From Nipponacmea schrenckii (lineage: Eukaryota > Mollusca > Gastropoda > Lottiidae), in assembly GCA_030562195.1 (NCBI GenBank), contig CM060203.1, positions 2,494,208 to 2,558,207 on the forward strand: a DNA stretch of 64,000 nucleotides. Direction: 5' to 3'. Below the pieces are notes generated by a model. That model saw nothing but the letters and a program-made list of their open reading frames with translations. It made no database searches and was not told where the DNA came from. This document shows positions 32,410 to 43,540 of this stretch, piece after piece. Position numbers and translations under genes: made by a program. Every line of letters begins with the position of its first letter. Position 1 is the first letter of the stretch.

Positions 32410-34399
32410 CCTTGGCATTGTGAAGATGTATAAGATGAAGCTTGTAATAACTTGACATTGTGAAGATGTATAAGATGAAGTTTGTAATAGCTTGACATTG
32501 TGAAGATGTATAAGATGAAGTTTGTTATAGCTTGACATTGTGAAGATGTATAAGATGAAGTTTGTAATAACTTGACATTGTGAAGATGTATAAGATGAAG
32601 TTTGTAATAACTTGACATTGTGAAGATGTATAAGATGAAGTTTGTAATAGCTTGACATTGTGAAGATGTATAAGATGAAGTTTGTAATAGCTTGACATTG
32701 TGAAGATGTATAAGATGAAGTTTGTAATAGCTTGACATTGTGAAGATGTATAAGATGAAGTTTGTAATAGCTTGACATTGTGAAGATGTATAAGATGAAG
32801 TTTGTAATAGCTTGACATTGTGAAGATGTATAAGATGAAGTTTGTAATACTTGACATTGTGAAGATGTATAAGATGAAGTTTGTAATAGCTTGACATTGT
32901 GAAGATGTATAAGATGAAGTTTGTAATAGCTTGACATTGTGAAGATGTATAAGATGAAGTTTGTAATAGCTTGACATTGTGAAGATGTATAAGATGAAGT
33001 TTGTAATAGCTTGACATTGTAAAGATGTATAAGATGAAGTTTGTAATAGCTTGACATTGTGAAGATGTATAAGATGAAGTTTGTTTAAAAGCTTGACATT
33101 GTGAAGATGTATAAGATGAAGTTTGTAATAGCTTGACATTGTGAAGATGTATAAGATGAAGTTTGTTATAGCTTGACATTGTGAAGATGTATAAGATGAA
33201 GTTTGTAATAGCTTGACATTGTGAAGATGTATAAGATGAAGTTCGTAATAGCTTGACATTGTAAAGATGTATAAGATGAAGTTTGTAATAGCTTGACATT
33301 GTGAAGATGTATAAGATGAAGTTTATTATAGCTTGACATTGTGAAGATGTATAAGATGAAGTTTGTAATAGCTTGACATTGTAAAGATGTATAAGATGAA
33401 GTTTAGTTATAGCTTGACATTGTAAAGATGTATAAGATGAAGTTTGTAATAGCTTGACATTGTAAAGATGTATAAGATGAAGTTCAGTAATAGCTTGACA
33501 TTGTAAAGATGTATAAGATGAAGTTCGTAATAGCTTGACATTGTGAAGATGTATAAGATGAAGTTAGTATAGCTTGACATTGTAAAGATGTATAAGATGA
33601 AGTTAGTAATAGCTTGACATTGTGAAGATGTATAAGATGAAGTTTGTAATAGCTTGACATTGTGAAGATGTATAAGATGAAGTTTATTATAGCTTGACAT
33701 TGTAAAGATGTATAAGATGAAGTTTGTAATAGCTTGACATTGTGAAGATGTATAAGATGAAGTTTAATAGCTTGACATTGTAAAGATGTATAAGAGAAGT
33801 TTATTATAGCTTGACATTGTGAAGATGTATAAGATGAAGTTAATTATAGCTTGACATTGTGAAGATGTATAAGATGAAGTTTATTATAGCTTGACATTGT
33901 AAAGATGTATAAGATGAAGTTTTATAGCTTGACATTGTGAAGATGTATAAGATGAAGTTTGTAATAGCTTGACATTGTGAAGATGTATAAGATGAAGTTT
34001 GTAATAGCTTGACATTGTAAAGATGTATAAGATGAAGTTTATTATAGCTTGACATTGTAAAGATGTATAAGATGAAGTTTGTAATAGCTTGACATTGTGA
34101 AGATGTATAAGATGAAGTTTATTATAGCTTGACATTGTAAAGATGTATAAGATGAAGTTTATTATAGCTTGACATTGTAAAGATGTATAAGATGAAGTTT
34201 ATTATAGCTTGACATTGTGAAGATGTATAAGATGAAGTTTATTATAGCTTGACATTGTGAAGATGTATAAGATGAAGTTTGTAATAGCTTGACATTGTGA
34301 AGATGTATAAGATGAAGTTTGTTATAGCTTGACATTGTGAAGATGTATAAGATGAAGTTTGTAATAGCTTGACATTGTAAAGATGTATAAGATGAAGTT
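32410..34399. repeat. 40-bp satellite array A, about 50 copies
   Basis: The unit TAGCTTGACATTGTGAAGAT followed by GTATAAGATGAAGTTTGTAA repeats about 50 times. The first third is almost uniform. From about 33240 onward, units with GTAAAGATG and TTTATTATAG alternate with the standard type, so sequence classes are arranged along the array. Because 40 is not a multiple of 3 and the unit lacks minus-strand stops in any phase, all three minus frames are open and encode a meaningless 40-aa repeat. Confidence 0.98.
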
Positions 34400-34671
34400 A
34401 GTTCGTATTGGTTTATAATTGTGAAGATGTTACTGTTTCAACCTGCGACCGATAAATCGAACAACAATTACAGGGTTAGTTCTAGTTTATTTATATTTAT
34501 ATTAATATTTCATATGTAAGTCAAAAGCTAATTATTCATTTCGAACGTAAAAACATCCTATACCCCAGACGCAAGTCGGTGTTTTTATGGTCTTGGGACG
34601 GGTTGTACAGAGTAAATAACAATAAAAATACATTTCTTATGCTATTTCTAGCGTAGCCCAGGGTATATCGA

Positions 34672-34679
34672 TATAAATA
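34672..34679 (+). promoter_or_regulatory. TATA box of the candidate 64-aa gene
   Basis: TATAAATA is followed 25 nt later by an initiator-like CCATTCT (A at 34697) and 75 nt later by an ATG. Confidence 0.4.
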
Positions 34680-34746
34680 ACGGCCCTTAGCTAGCCATTC
34701 TGTTTCTTATCATAGAATATCATCACCTATCTGATGTTCAAGCTGT

Positions 34747-34941
34747 ATGTCTGTAGGCGCAGTTGATAAACAACCCGGAAAGATGGTCAATTTAGCAAAA
34801 GTAAGGACACCAAGCGGTCAACAATATGATACAAATGTTTACCTTCCAGCATATGTCCCAACAATTTTGTGGTCAGAGTCCACAAAATCTTCAAAAATAA
34901 ACTCAAAGAAACCAAAAAGGTTGATACACATTACTCCGTGA
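34747..34941 (+). CDS. Candidate intronless gene, 64 aa, unknown function
   Basis: The ORF begins MSVGAVDKQPGKMVNLAKVR and ends KKPKRLIHITP, with no signal peptide, membrane segment or cysteine; the product is basic (Lys-rich C-terminus). It is framed by a TATA box and initiator upstream and by AATAAA at 34966-34971, 25 nt after the stop, so promoter, ORF and polyadenylation signal fit in about 300 bp. I do not recognise the protein. It could equally be one exon of a larger gene or a chance ORF; the flanking signals are the main support. Confidence 0.35.
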   Translation: MSVGAVDKQPGKMVNLAKVRTPSGQQYDTNVYLPAYVPTILWSESTKSSKINSKKPKRLIHITP

Positions 34942-34965
34942 GGGAAAAATTAATTATTAAAATGA

Positions 34966-34971
34966 AATAAA
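34966..34971 (+). terminator. Polyadenylation signal after the 64-aa ORF
   Basis: AATAAA lies 25 nt after the TGA of the candidate gene. Confidence 0.4.
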
Positions 34972-35314
34972 CCGAGACATAATGTAAGTGGTTGTTGTGA
35001 GCAACAGAAATTGTAAAGTGTTCTGCCTGGATCAATTCTAAATAAGCTATATTTGTGGTACACCCATACCAATAATGTTCACCTATAGAATAAAACACCA
35101 TACATAACCTATTGTTGGTTTTGCACCGTGGTTTTATTCTGCAAAACTTCCATTAAATCAAGAAATACAGATTTAAAATCAATTTAAGTTAAGGTTTCAA
35201 ATATACGGCCCCAGTTTAGTAGTTTTCAGTTTGCTGCAAGCTTCAAATTACTTTTGAAGATATGAAATTTATAATTATAATTATTAATGTGCTTTGCTTC
35301 CTATCATTGATTCG

Positions 35315-35733
35315 TTAAGCATTAAAAACTTTACAACCTGTTTCTTGTACATGTTCATTAAAAGATAAATAGTGACTCTTATAAGAGAAAGCTGCTGCGA
35401 TAGGACTATAGAGAAATAATGTAACAAGTTTTGCAATTTTAAACCACAATTCGGGAGACATGGTGTTGGCTACTCTGAAGGGCTGGAGCTCGATCTGGAC
35501 ATAGATATCGCCTTTTAGTTCAGAATTTATCTCTTGTCGATAGGGTTCACACCTGTTGATTGTTGACAAAGGGAATAAAAACTACCGAGAAGACAAATGT
35601 CCCAGTCTTTATCAATCCACATGGGTGCAGAAAAGTAATGATTTTTTGTGGAACAAATTTGTCCGCCTTGCATCATGAGTTTTAGCTGTGAAACATGGCG
35701 TCGTGTTTTATGATGGTATACCTGAAGATCCAC
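35315..35733 (-). pseudogene. Possible degraded coding region, two overlapping frames
   Basis: Two minus-strand frames overlap at 35527-35569. The upstream one reads with mixed composition (QICSTKNHYFSAPMWIDKDW) and ends VNPIDKR. The downstream one picks up at NRCEPYRQEINSELKGDIYV and runs to CKVFNA and a stop. Together they look like one coding stretch of about 130 aa broken by a frameshift. No family is recognised and no clear splice sites flank it, so chance is a serious alternative. Confidence 0.2.
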
Positions 35734-36331
35734 AAATTACAAGTCACGTGGGTATAAGTACCAATGTGCTGAGCTGACCCCAACAATACAGTTGTCACCA
35801 TGACTAGTACCCTGTTTTGTAAATCCCTAGCGGAAAGGCGATGTAGATTATAAGTACGTTATGAAGTGTTACTGGGTGTAAAGTGATACGTATCTCACCT
35901 TCTTTCGTTCTTCACGCTCAATTAATTTCTCCTTTCGCCCTTCTTTCAGTTAGCTCCAATCATCATAGTCTATATTTAGAGCATCACAGATACTTCTAAA
36001 GGGATAAAAAATGAACAAAATTATAAAGCATGCGTCCTTTGTTTCCAGATTATGTCACCAGCTTTAAGCTAGGGTGACTAATACGCCTCATGCCCTCGTT
36101 CAGTACAATCATCTTCTTCTCATGTTTCATAACACTATGAAGGGAGGTGCTAAAACTCTAATTTGAAATAATGAATATTAGGTTTTATATTACTTGCTTC
36201 ACTTAAAATTCAAAAAATTACGCGTTTCTTAAATTTTTAGTAATTCTTTACATAGATTTCGAGATTCATAACAACGCCCGAAAATGGCGAACCTGTCCCT
36301 TTCATGCGTGCTATTGGAAGATTAACGGCAT
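35734..36331. other. Intergenic, no gene seen
   Basis: I see no domain, repeat or promoter. Confidence 0.4.
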
Positions 36332-36624
36332 TATTTGAAGGACAGTTTATGTAAGCTTATTTGAAGGACAGTTTATGTAAGCTTATTTGAAGGACAGTTT
36401 ATGAAAGCTTATTTGAAGGACAGTTTATGAAAGCTTATTTGAAGGACAGTTTATGTAAGCTTATTTGAAGGACAGTTTATGAAAGCTTATTTAAAGGACA
36501 GTTTATGAAAGCTTATTTGAAGGACAGTTTATGAAAGCTTATTTGAAGGACAGTTTATGTAAGCTTATTCAAAGGACAGTTTATGAAAGCTTATTTGAAG
36601 GCCAGTTTATGTAAGCTTATTTGA
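36332..36624. repeat. 26-bp minisatellite, about 11 copies
   Basis: The unit is ATTTGAAGGACAGTTTATGT followed by AAGCTT. Two types, GTAAGCTT and GAAAGCTT, are interspersed along the array. Confidence 0.97.
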
Positions 36625-38604
36625 AACCAATTAAAAACGAAAAAATGCATTTTATTTGTTATTAGCTACAGTTAATACTATTGAATGATTTCGTGTTAAT
36701 TGTTCTCTGAACTTGTTTCATCAAATTTACACCTTCTCTTTTTGGATTATTCTGGCAATGTTAAGGGATAATAGGTCTTAGAATGAACATAAAATTTGAA
36801 AAGTTTCAACTTGGCCAATAAGAGCTCTATTCATCAGTAAATATAGTAAATATACCTGCTGCCATAAATAATATAAAAAAATATATCCAAAAAACTAAGT
36901 AATTATCCATAAAGAAGCCTTTAATTATTACTTAATTTTGTGAGTTTTCCAGGTTTTAAGTGATTCTGTTACACTATGACACCAGGTAAGTTCCCTGATT
37001 AATATATACTCATATTGACAATTCTTCAGAACTATAATCTTATATTCATGCTAAGACACAGTATCCCTTTAAGGGGATAACTATGGTTGACCATTTATAT
37101 TCACAGACTAAGACACTTAAGGTCACACAGAATATTTTAGCAATGGTACAATATTATCCATCTAGATTATGATAATATACGTTGCTCTAGGAACAAGGTG
37201 ATGATATTACATGTTATGATATATTAGAACCTAGATGGAAATTGATGGTGATGGACTTAAACTATCTCCCACTCGTATATGACGTTCCTGTGAATTATCA
37301 TTAATAAATATTCGCATACCTATACATTACCTTGCTGCCGAGAAAATTTATGTATGGTAATATGATATCATAAGATCAACTGAGACAAAACTTGACAAGT
37401 GTCTCAAAAAGATACAGTTACGTCTGTCATTGTAATTGTATTTTGAAAATGAAGTAATATATCGGATTCTTAAGCAAATATGGTTTGTTAGTTCACAGGA
37501 AGACCGTCTTCTATTGTTTGACCGTGCCAGTCACATTCTTGCTATAGTTGAATTTCTTTCACAGAAAACGTAATATTTCATATTTTTAAGGGACGGATTC
37601 TTCAGCCGTTCGACTAATTATCTAAGCTAAGCTAAGCTAGTACTAGTGTTCGAAATTCACCTACGAAATCTGAGCTCTCAAGTTCACGTGTTTGAATTGT
37701 CCCCGTTTCAGAGTGAAAGTAACTTTTCTTGTGATATTTAGAAAAGACATACAATATGTAAGCTTATAGACACAGAAACTAAAGATTTCTAGTGTGGAAT
37801 ATTTTAGAAAGGCATTATGCGATTCTGAAGACTATTAACTTATTCAAGACTAAAATAACCCCGAAAATGGCGCATCAGTACCTTTAAGATTAGAAAGGTG
37901 GCCGATATTTTTTTTTTATATTCCAGTCATCTAATATCATTAATAATTCATTACTAATTATCACAAAAACTTAATAATTATCACAAAAACTCCTCATCTC
38001 AATTGTAAATTAAATATATTTGATACTTCAGATCTTATATGTCAGGGTTAAGACACGCTGTTAGGGTCAATACCGAAATAAAAACCTTTTTGCATTTTTT
38101 TTAGACTCGAAAATGAGAAATTCGCCAATAATAAGGCCATAAAGATGATATTCTCCGATTTCTGTGGATTGTCCTTATTATAGCATGTACCGTTATGGGG
38201 TATTGTTTATTGTCGTGCCCTATCAAAGCACGTTCCATTATGGATCATCCATTATCATAGCATATACTAATCCGTGTCATAAACTGCTCTGGATTCTCAA
38301 CCAGAACCATAATACTTCACATGATCAACCATTATCATAAACTGCAATCCATTATCATATAATGTTCTAGTTTTGATCGTCCATGTATCTATCTCAACTA
38401 CGAAATAGCTGAGGAAAACTAAAGCGCGTCGTTATCATTGTCTGTCACAATGGTGTATAAGTCCCATGAAAATCAAGTTAAAAGAACATTTCAGACCAGT
38501 ATGACACCGATATTTGCTAGTCGGATAACATCGTGCTAGAATATGTGGCCTATGTCATATTCTGATATCAATCACCGAAATGTATCTATTAGTTATCTAG
38601 TTTG
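36625..38604. other. Intergenic, no gene seen
   Basis: There is no ORF of note over 2 kb. CATTATCATA-type phrases recur around 38200-38360 but do not form a regular array. Confidence 0.4.
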
Positions 38605-38928
38605 GGAGCCGCGGTGGGTCAGTGTATTAGCCGCTTGCTCACTAAGCTGAGGGTTCAGTGTTCAATTCCGAGGTCGAGATGAACTTTCGGATTTTTCAGC
38701 CCGATTTCCCCTTGTAAGCAGATCGGAGGGACTAACATGGAAAAACGTTTAGTCGAGGCCCCGCTTGCTACAGGCTGTTGACGTTAAAGGTTCCTTGGAA
38801 ATCGCTAAAAGAGTAGGCTTATGCCGCTCTCCTTTCCCTCATTGCATACTGCATGGCGTAACCCGTCTTCGTTCGCCCATAAGGTGCAGAAGTGTAGGAC
38901 GTAAAACTCCATTCATTTCTTTTCATTT
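38605..38928 (+). mobile_element. Degenerate full-length SINE
   Basis: The copy starts GGAGCCGCGGTGGGTCAGTG and runs to the ACTCCATTCATTTC tail, with several internal deletions relative to the copies at 12.6 and 30.4 kb. Flanks AGTTATCTAGTTT and AGTTAGCTACTTA look like a decayed target-site duplication, so this is an older insertion. Confidence 0.9.
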
Positions 38929-39992
38929 AGTTAGCTACTTAATTTTTACTTGCAGATTTTCTCCACTAATGTAATCTTAAATTAGATATGGCGAAACAAA
39001 AATACAAGTTTTAGTTTTTCATTAAATAAAACAAATTATCAAAATATAGTAACATAATATATGTATCAAAATCTAAAACATTTCGAATAGCTACCGACTG
39101 AAGAAACAAGGTCCAATATTGTATCAAATGTTTTAATTGACTTTTTCTTGAAATACCATTATCGCATTGCATATCATTGGTCTTATTTTAAATTGGAATT
39201 AAAAAAAAGATACATAGAATAATATGTATAAGCAGACCAATAAAAAACCAAGAATATTTTAAGTTTTTAAATATTTGGATGTAAGTAAACAATGCAATGT
39301 CATTGGGTTTGGTATTTTCAACAAAACGGGATTAATCATTTGCCCTACTTATTAAGTAAGACAAGCGTGTTTACGACAACATCGTGCGTCAACTATTTTT
39401 TATAACGTAAAGTATAGTATGGAAACCTGGAAGGTAAATAGTTAGCGAGTTGATATTATCACTGGTAGATAATACGATTGATCTTAATGAAGGTATCTAT
39501 ATATGTTAAGGACATAAATAAACGTTAAAGAAAATGAAATGAAATGAAAACCAAGGGGGAAACCGGATGGTAATTCTCGTTTTAGGGACATTGCTTTACA
39601 CTCGTTACTTATTATTTTTGCGATTCTTGCCATGCTTTTTGTACGAGATTTTTTATTTGCGGAATTGTTTTGTTTTTAAGTATTTTCAGATTTCATTTCA
39701 GACCATTTTGTATTGTGTATTTACCTTAAGATTATCAGTTAAATACACTTTTTTAATTTGGGGGCGTGGATTTGTTTCCAGCATTTCTGTAGTTTCATGC
39801 ATGTAAATAATCTTCAATCAAAAACTGTTAATCTGTATATATTTATGTCGGCGCCCTTCAAACAAAACATGCCCTTCCTTAATGGCCCTTTACACAATAC
39901 ATCAACGTTACAATCAGATGTCAGGGTCCGCTACTCTGCACTTAAGGGAGAACACTAAGGTTAGGCATACACCCATATTCACGTTACAGTCA
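38929..39992. other. Intergenic, no gene seen
   Basis: The + frames at 39567-39806 and 39758-39958 are Phe/Leu-rich without a recognisable domain. Confidence 0.4.
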
Positions 39993-41125
39993 TAGCTTGA
40001 CATTGTGAAGATGTATAAGATGAAGTTTGTAATAACTTGACATTGTAAATGTAAAAGATGAAGTTTGTAATAGCTTGACATTGTGAAGATGTATAAGATG
40101 AAGTTTGTAATAGCTTGACATTGTGAAGATGTATAAGATGAAGTTTGTAATAGCTTGACATTGTGAAGATGATATAAGATGAAGTTCTGTAATAACTTGA
40201 CATTGTGAAGATGTATAAGATGAAGTTTGTAATAGCTTGACATTGTGAAGATGTATAAGATGAAGTTGTAATAGCTTGACATTGTGAAGATGTATAAGAT
40301 GAAGTTTGGTAATAGCTTGACATTGTGAAGATGTATAAGATGAAGTTTGTAATAGCTTGACATTGTGAAGATGTATAAGATGAAGTTTGTAATAGCTTGA
40401 CATTGTGAAGATGTATAAGATGAAGTTGGTAATAGCTAGACATTGTGAAGATGTATAAGATGAAGTTTGTAATAGCTTGACATTGTGAAGATGTATAAGA
40501 TGAAGTTTGTAATAGCTTGACATTGTGAAGATGTATAAGATGAAGTTTGTAATAGTTGACATTGTGAAGATGTATAAGATGAAGTTTTTAATACTTGATA
40601 TTGTGAAGATGTATAAGATGAAGTTTGGAATAGCTTGACATTGTGAAGATGTATAAGATGAAGTTTGTAATAGCTTGACATTGTGAAGATTATAAGATGA
40701 AGTTTGTAATAGCTTGACATTGTGAAGATGTATAAGATGAAGTTTGTAATAGCTTGACATTGTGAAGATGTATAAGATGAAGTTTGTAATAGCTTGACAT
40801 TGTGGAGATATATAAGATGAAGTTTGTAATAGCTTGACATTGTGAAGATGTATAAGATGAAATTGGTAATAGCTTGACATTGTGAAGATGTATAAGATGA
40901 AGTTTGTAATAGTTTGACATTGTGAAGATGTATAAGATGAAGTTTGTAATAGCTTGACATTGTGAAGATGTATAAGATGAAGTTTGTAATAGCTTGACAT
41001 TGTGAAGATGTATAAGATGAAATTGGTAATAGCTTGACATTGTGAAGATGTATAAGATGAAGTTGGTAATAGCTTGACATTGTGAATATGTATAAAAGAT
41101 GAAGTTTGTAATAGTTTGACATTCT
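39993..41125. repeat. 40-bp satellite array B, about 28 copies
   Basis: This is the same 40-bp family as 32410-34399, in the same orientation and 5.6 kb further on. Units are mostly the GTGAAGATG type, with scattered GTTGGTAATAG variants and single-base indels that break the period. Long minus-strand frames (up to 336 codons) are artefacts of the period. Confidence 0.98.
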
Positions 41126-41374
41126 ACAGCTCCATACTGATTTAGTTATTTTCCTTTTCTGAGGGATTTACTACTTCTAAGTATTTCAGACTTATCAACC
41201 TGGTGTATGTATTAACAGCTCAAAAGGTAAACCGACAAGTAAAAAGGCGTGTATGAAAGGACGAGGTGAATAACCTAGATATTTATACAGTAACATGTCT
41301 TAATGACATGTCATGACATTGTATAACTGATACTTTTAATTAATATGACATTTACAGCAGAACCAACAGTGGTC

Positions 41375-41629
41375 ATGGCATCACGTCATCTCAGCTCGCG
41401 GACAGTAGATCAAATTCAGAATTATTTTCTACATATTCACAGTAACAACAATATTCAAAGGCGACTAAGTAAAACGTTTCCTGTCCTCCAAGAAATACGA
41501 TATTTGAATCGATGCACATATACAATTCTACCTACCGACCAGACCCATGTATTGACAGATTTCAAGTTTGAGTCACCCTATTCAATATCCCCAAGGCCTT
41601 CTATTGATTTTTTTCCCGGTTGTGTATAG
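41375..41629 (+). CDS. Candidate small ORF or exon, 84 aa
   Basis: From the ATG at 41375 (context GTCATGG) the frame reads MASRHLSSRTVDQIQNYFLH to SIDFFPGCV. It can extend upstream to an ATG at 41345, but an acceptor-like ACATTTACAG lies between, so this could be a terminal exon. Composition is balanced, without signal peptide or membrane helix. No family is recognised and no partner exon was found. Confidence 0.28.
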   Translation: MASRHLSSRTVDQIQNYFLHIHSNNNIQRRLSKTFPVLQEIRYLNRCTYTILPTDQTHVLTDFKFESPYSISPRPSIDFFPGCV

Positions 41630-41855
41630 TGTCGGGCAGATACACCGATGTTTTAAATGTAGGACTTTAAAGGCCCGTATGCTAACTTCTATTTCTATAA
41701 ACTAATTCATTAACCTGAATTAAATAATAATGAATAATAATATAATAATAATGATAGCGACAACGACAACAACAACAACAATAATAAAAATTTATTCACA
41801 AACTTCGAGGCTACTAGTAAATTCGTAAATATATACAATAAGTATATTCTTACAA

Positions 41856-42290
41856 AAACTATAATAAAATATAAAACAACATAATATCACTATATAACAA
41901 AATATAAAACAACATAATATCACTATATAATAATGATATAAAACAACATAATATCACTATATAACAAAATATAAAACAACATAATATCACTATATAATAA
42001 TGATATAAAACAACATAATATCACTATATAATAATGATATAAAACAACATAATATCACTATATAATAATGATATCAAACAACATAATATCACTATATAAT
42101 AATGATATAAAACAACATAATATCACTATATAATAATGATATAAAACAACGTAATATCACTATATAATAATGATATAAAACAACATAATATCACTATATA
42201 ATAATGATATAAAACAACATAATATCACTATATAATAATGATATAAAACAACATAATATCACTATATAATAATGATATAAAACAACAGAA
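41856..42290. repeat. 34-bp minisatellite, about 12 copies
   Basis: The unit is AATGATATAAAACAACATAA followed by TATCACTATATAAT. Early units alternate with a CAAAATATAAAAC type and later ones are uniform. Confidence 0.97.
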
Positions 42291-43359
42291 TTTCTTGTTA
42301 TTTTATCATCATTACTTTTGAATAGTTTGACAAGACAATGCTTGTTGCGGTTTTGATAACATCTGCTTTGGCAGAAAACTGCATCTTAAGTCTTTTTATT
42401 TAGGGCAAAGTAGAATGAAATGTATTACATGTACCAAGTTTAAAAAAACCAAACAAAACCGTTTAGGTAGAAGACATAATTTTGGGGCTTTTTTTATAGC
42501 TTAAATCCGTATACTGCATCAACACCAAACACAATCGGATAATAATTATGTAAACTTTTTAAGTAGTTACATACGTTACATTACTTTTCTGCAAATCGTC
42601 CACTTAAGTAAGCCATGACACATTTTTCTCGAGATATTTGGCCTACAATTTCCATCAATAAACCTGCTTTCTCATACTTTATTTAAACACCCATGAAGTA
42701 ATATTTGATCGATATTGAAGGGTATCTGCTATTGTTATTCGAATTTAGCAGGCAGGAGTATCGTGAACACGTTGAATGTGAACCCGACATAACAAACCCC
42801 TCTTTCTGAATCAAGGTCACATTTTTTTGGGCTATTGTATCAAATACACACGTGTCCTTGGAAAAGTGAAAGTAAATTTAAATCACAAACGAAAGTCTGA
42901 CATAATATTCAACTTGCTATAAATTAAACTAGATATGGTGGTCTGCAGAAATGGGTTGTAAGCAGGTGTTCTGTTTTTTTTATGTCTATCGATGACACCG
43001 ATAACATTAACTTACACTATTCTGACTTCACTTGGACGTCGGTAGTTCCTGCAATTCCACTAAAATTAAGTCTTATAGTCCTTATGTTTCTTAAGCAGAT
43101 TCTGTGACTACAATCCCTTTTATAGCTGCGATATCATTTTTGACACATTTAATGTTTGCTATATGTATCTTTATTATATATATAGATAAAGCAAAGTCCA
43201 TATTCTCGTTATTTGATTTTTGTTTTTATTTTTACATCACGCAATGTCTTTATTTAATGAAATTGATCATTGTAATGTAAGGTCGTAGCATCAAAGCAGA
43301 CGACAAACCAAATCGCTACTGACTGACGGCACGAATAGATGAGATACAGATGAGACTGT
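42291..43359. other. Intergenic, no gene seen
   Basis: No supported feature is visible. Confidence 0.4.
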
Positions 43360-43540
43360 GAGGTACGGTTTGGGATTATCGATACTCGGTCAGGGATTAT
43401 CGATGTTGTAGAAAGTAATAGAAGCGGAAACAAAAAGTACGGATACGGACACAACGTGGATACAACTCGCTTCTACTATATCTACTGTATCAACAACCCT
43501 GGACCGTAACGGACATCGGACCGGGAACCTCTTTTATTCG
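43360..43540. repeat. Dispersed repeat, copy 1
   Basis: The blocks TAATAGAAGCGG, CTCGCTTCTACTATATCTAC and ACGGACATCGGACCGGGAAC match, with divergence, 49698-49832 in the same orientation and order. The family is unidentified. The minus-strand frame 43482-43727 overlaps it. Confidence 0.7.

Noticed and set aside
32340..34135. Minus-strand open frames of up to 319 codons (Ser/Tyr/His-rich repeats) as a repetitive protein
   Set aside because: The 40-bp unit has no minus-strand stop in any phase, so all three frames are open at once. The 40-aa periodicity (120 bp) is a by-product of the satellite.
39914..41122. Minus-strand frames of up to 336 codons as coding
   Set aside because: They have the same cause as in the first 40-bp array; frames change with each single-base indel and no signal or domain is present.
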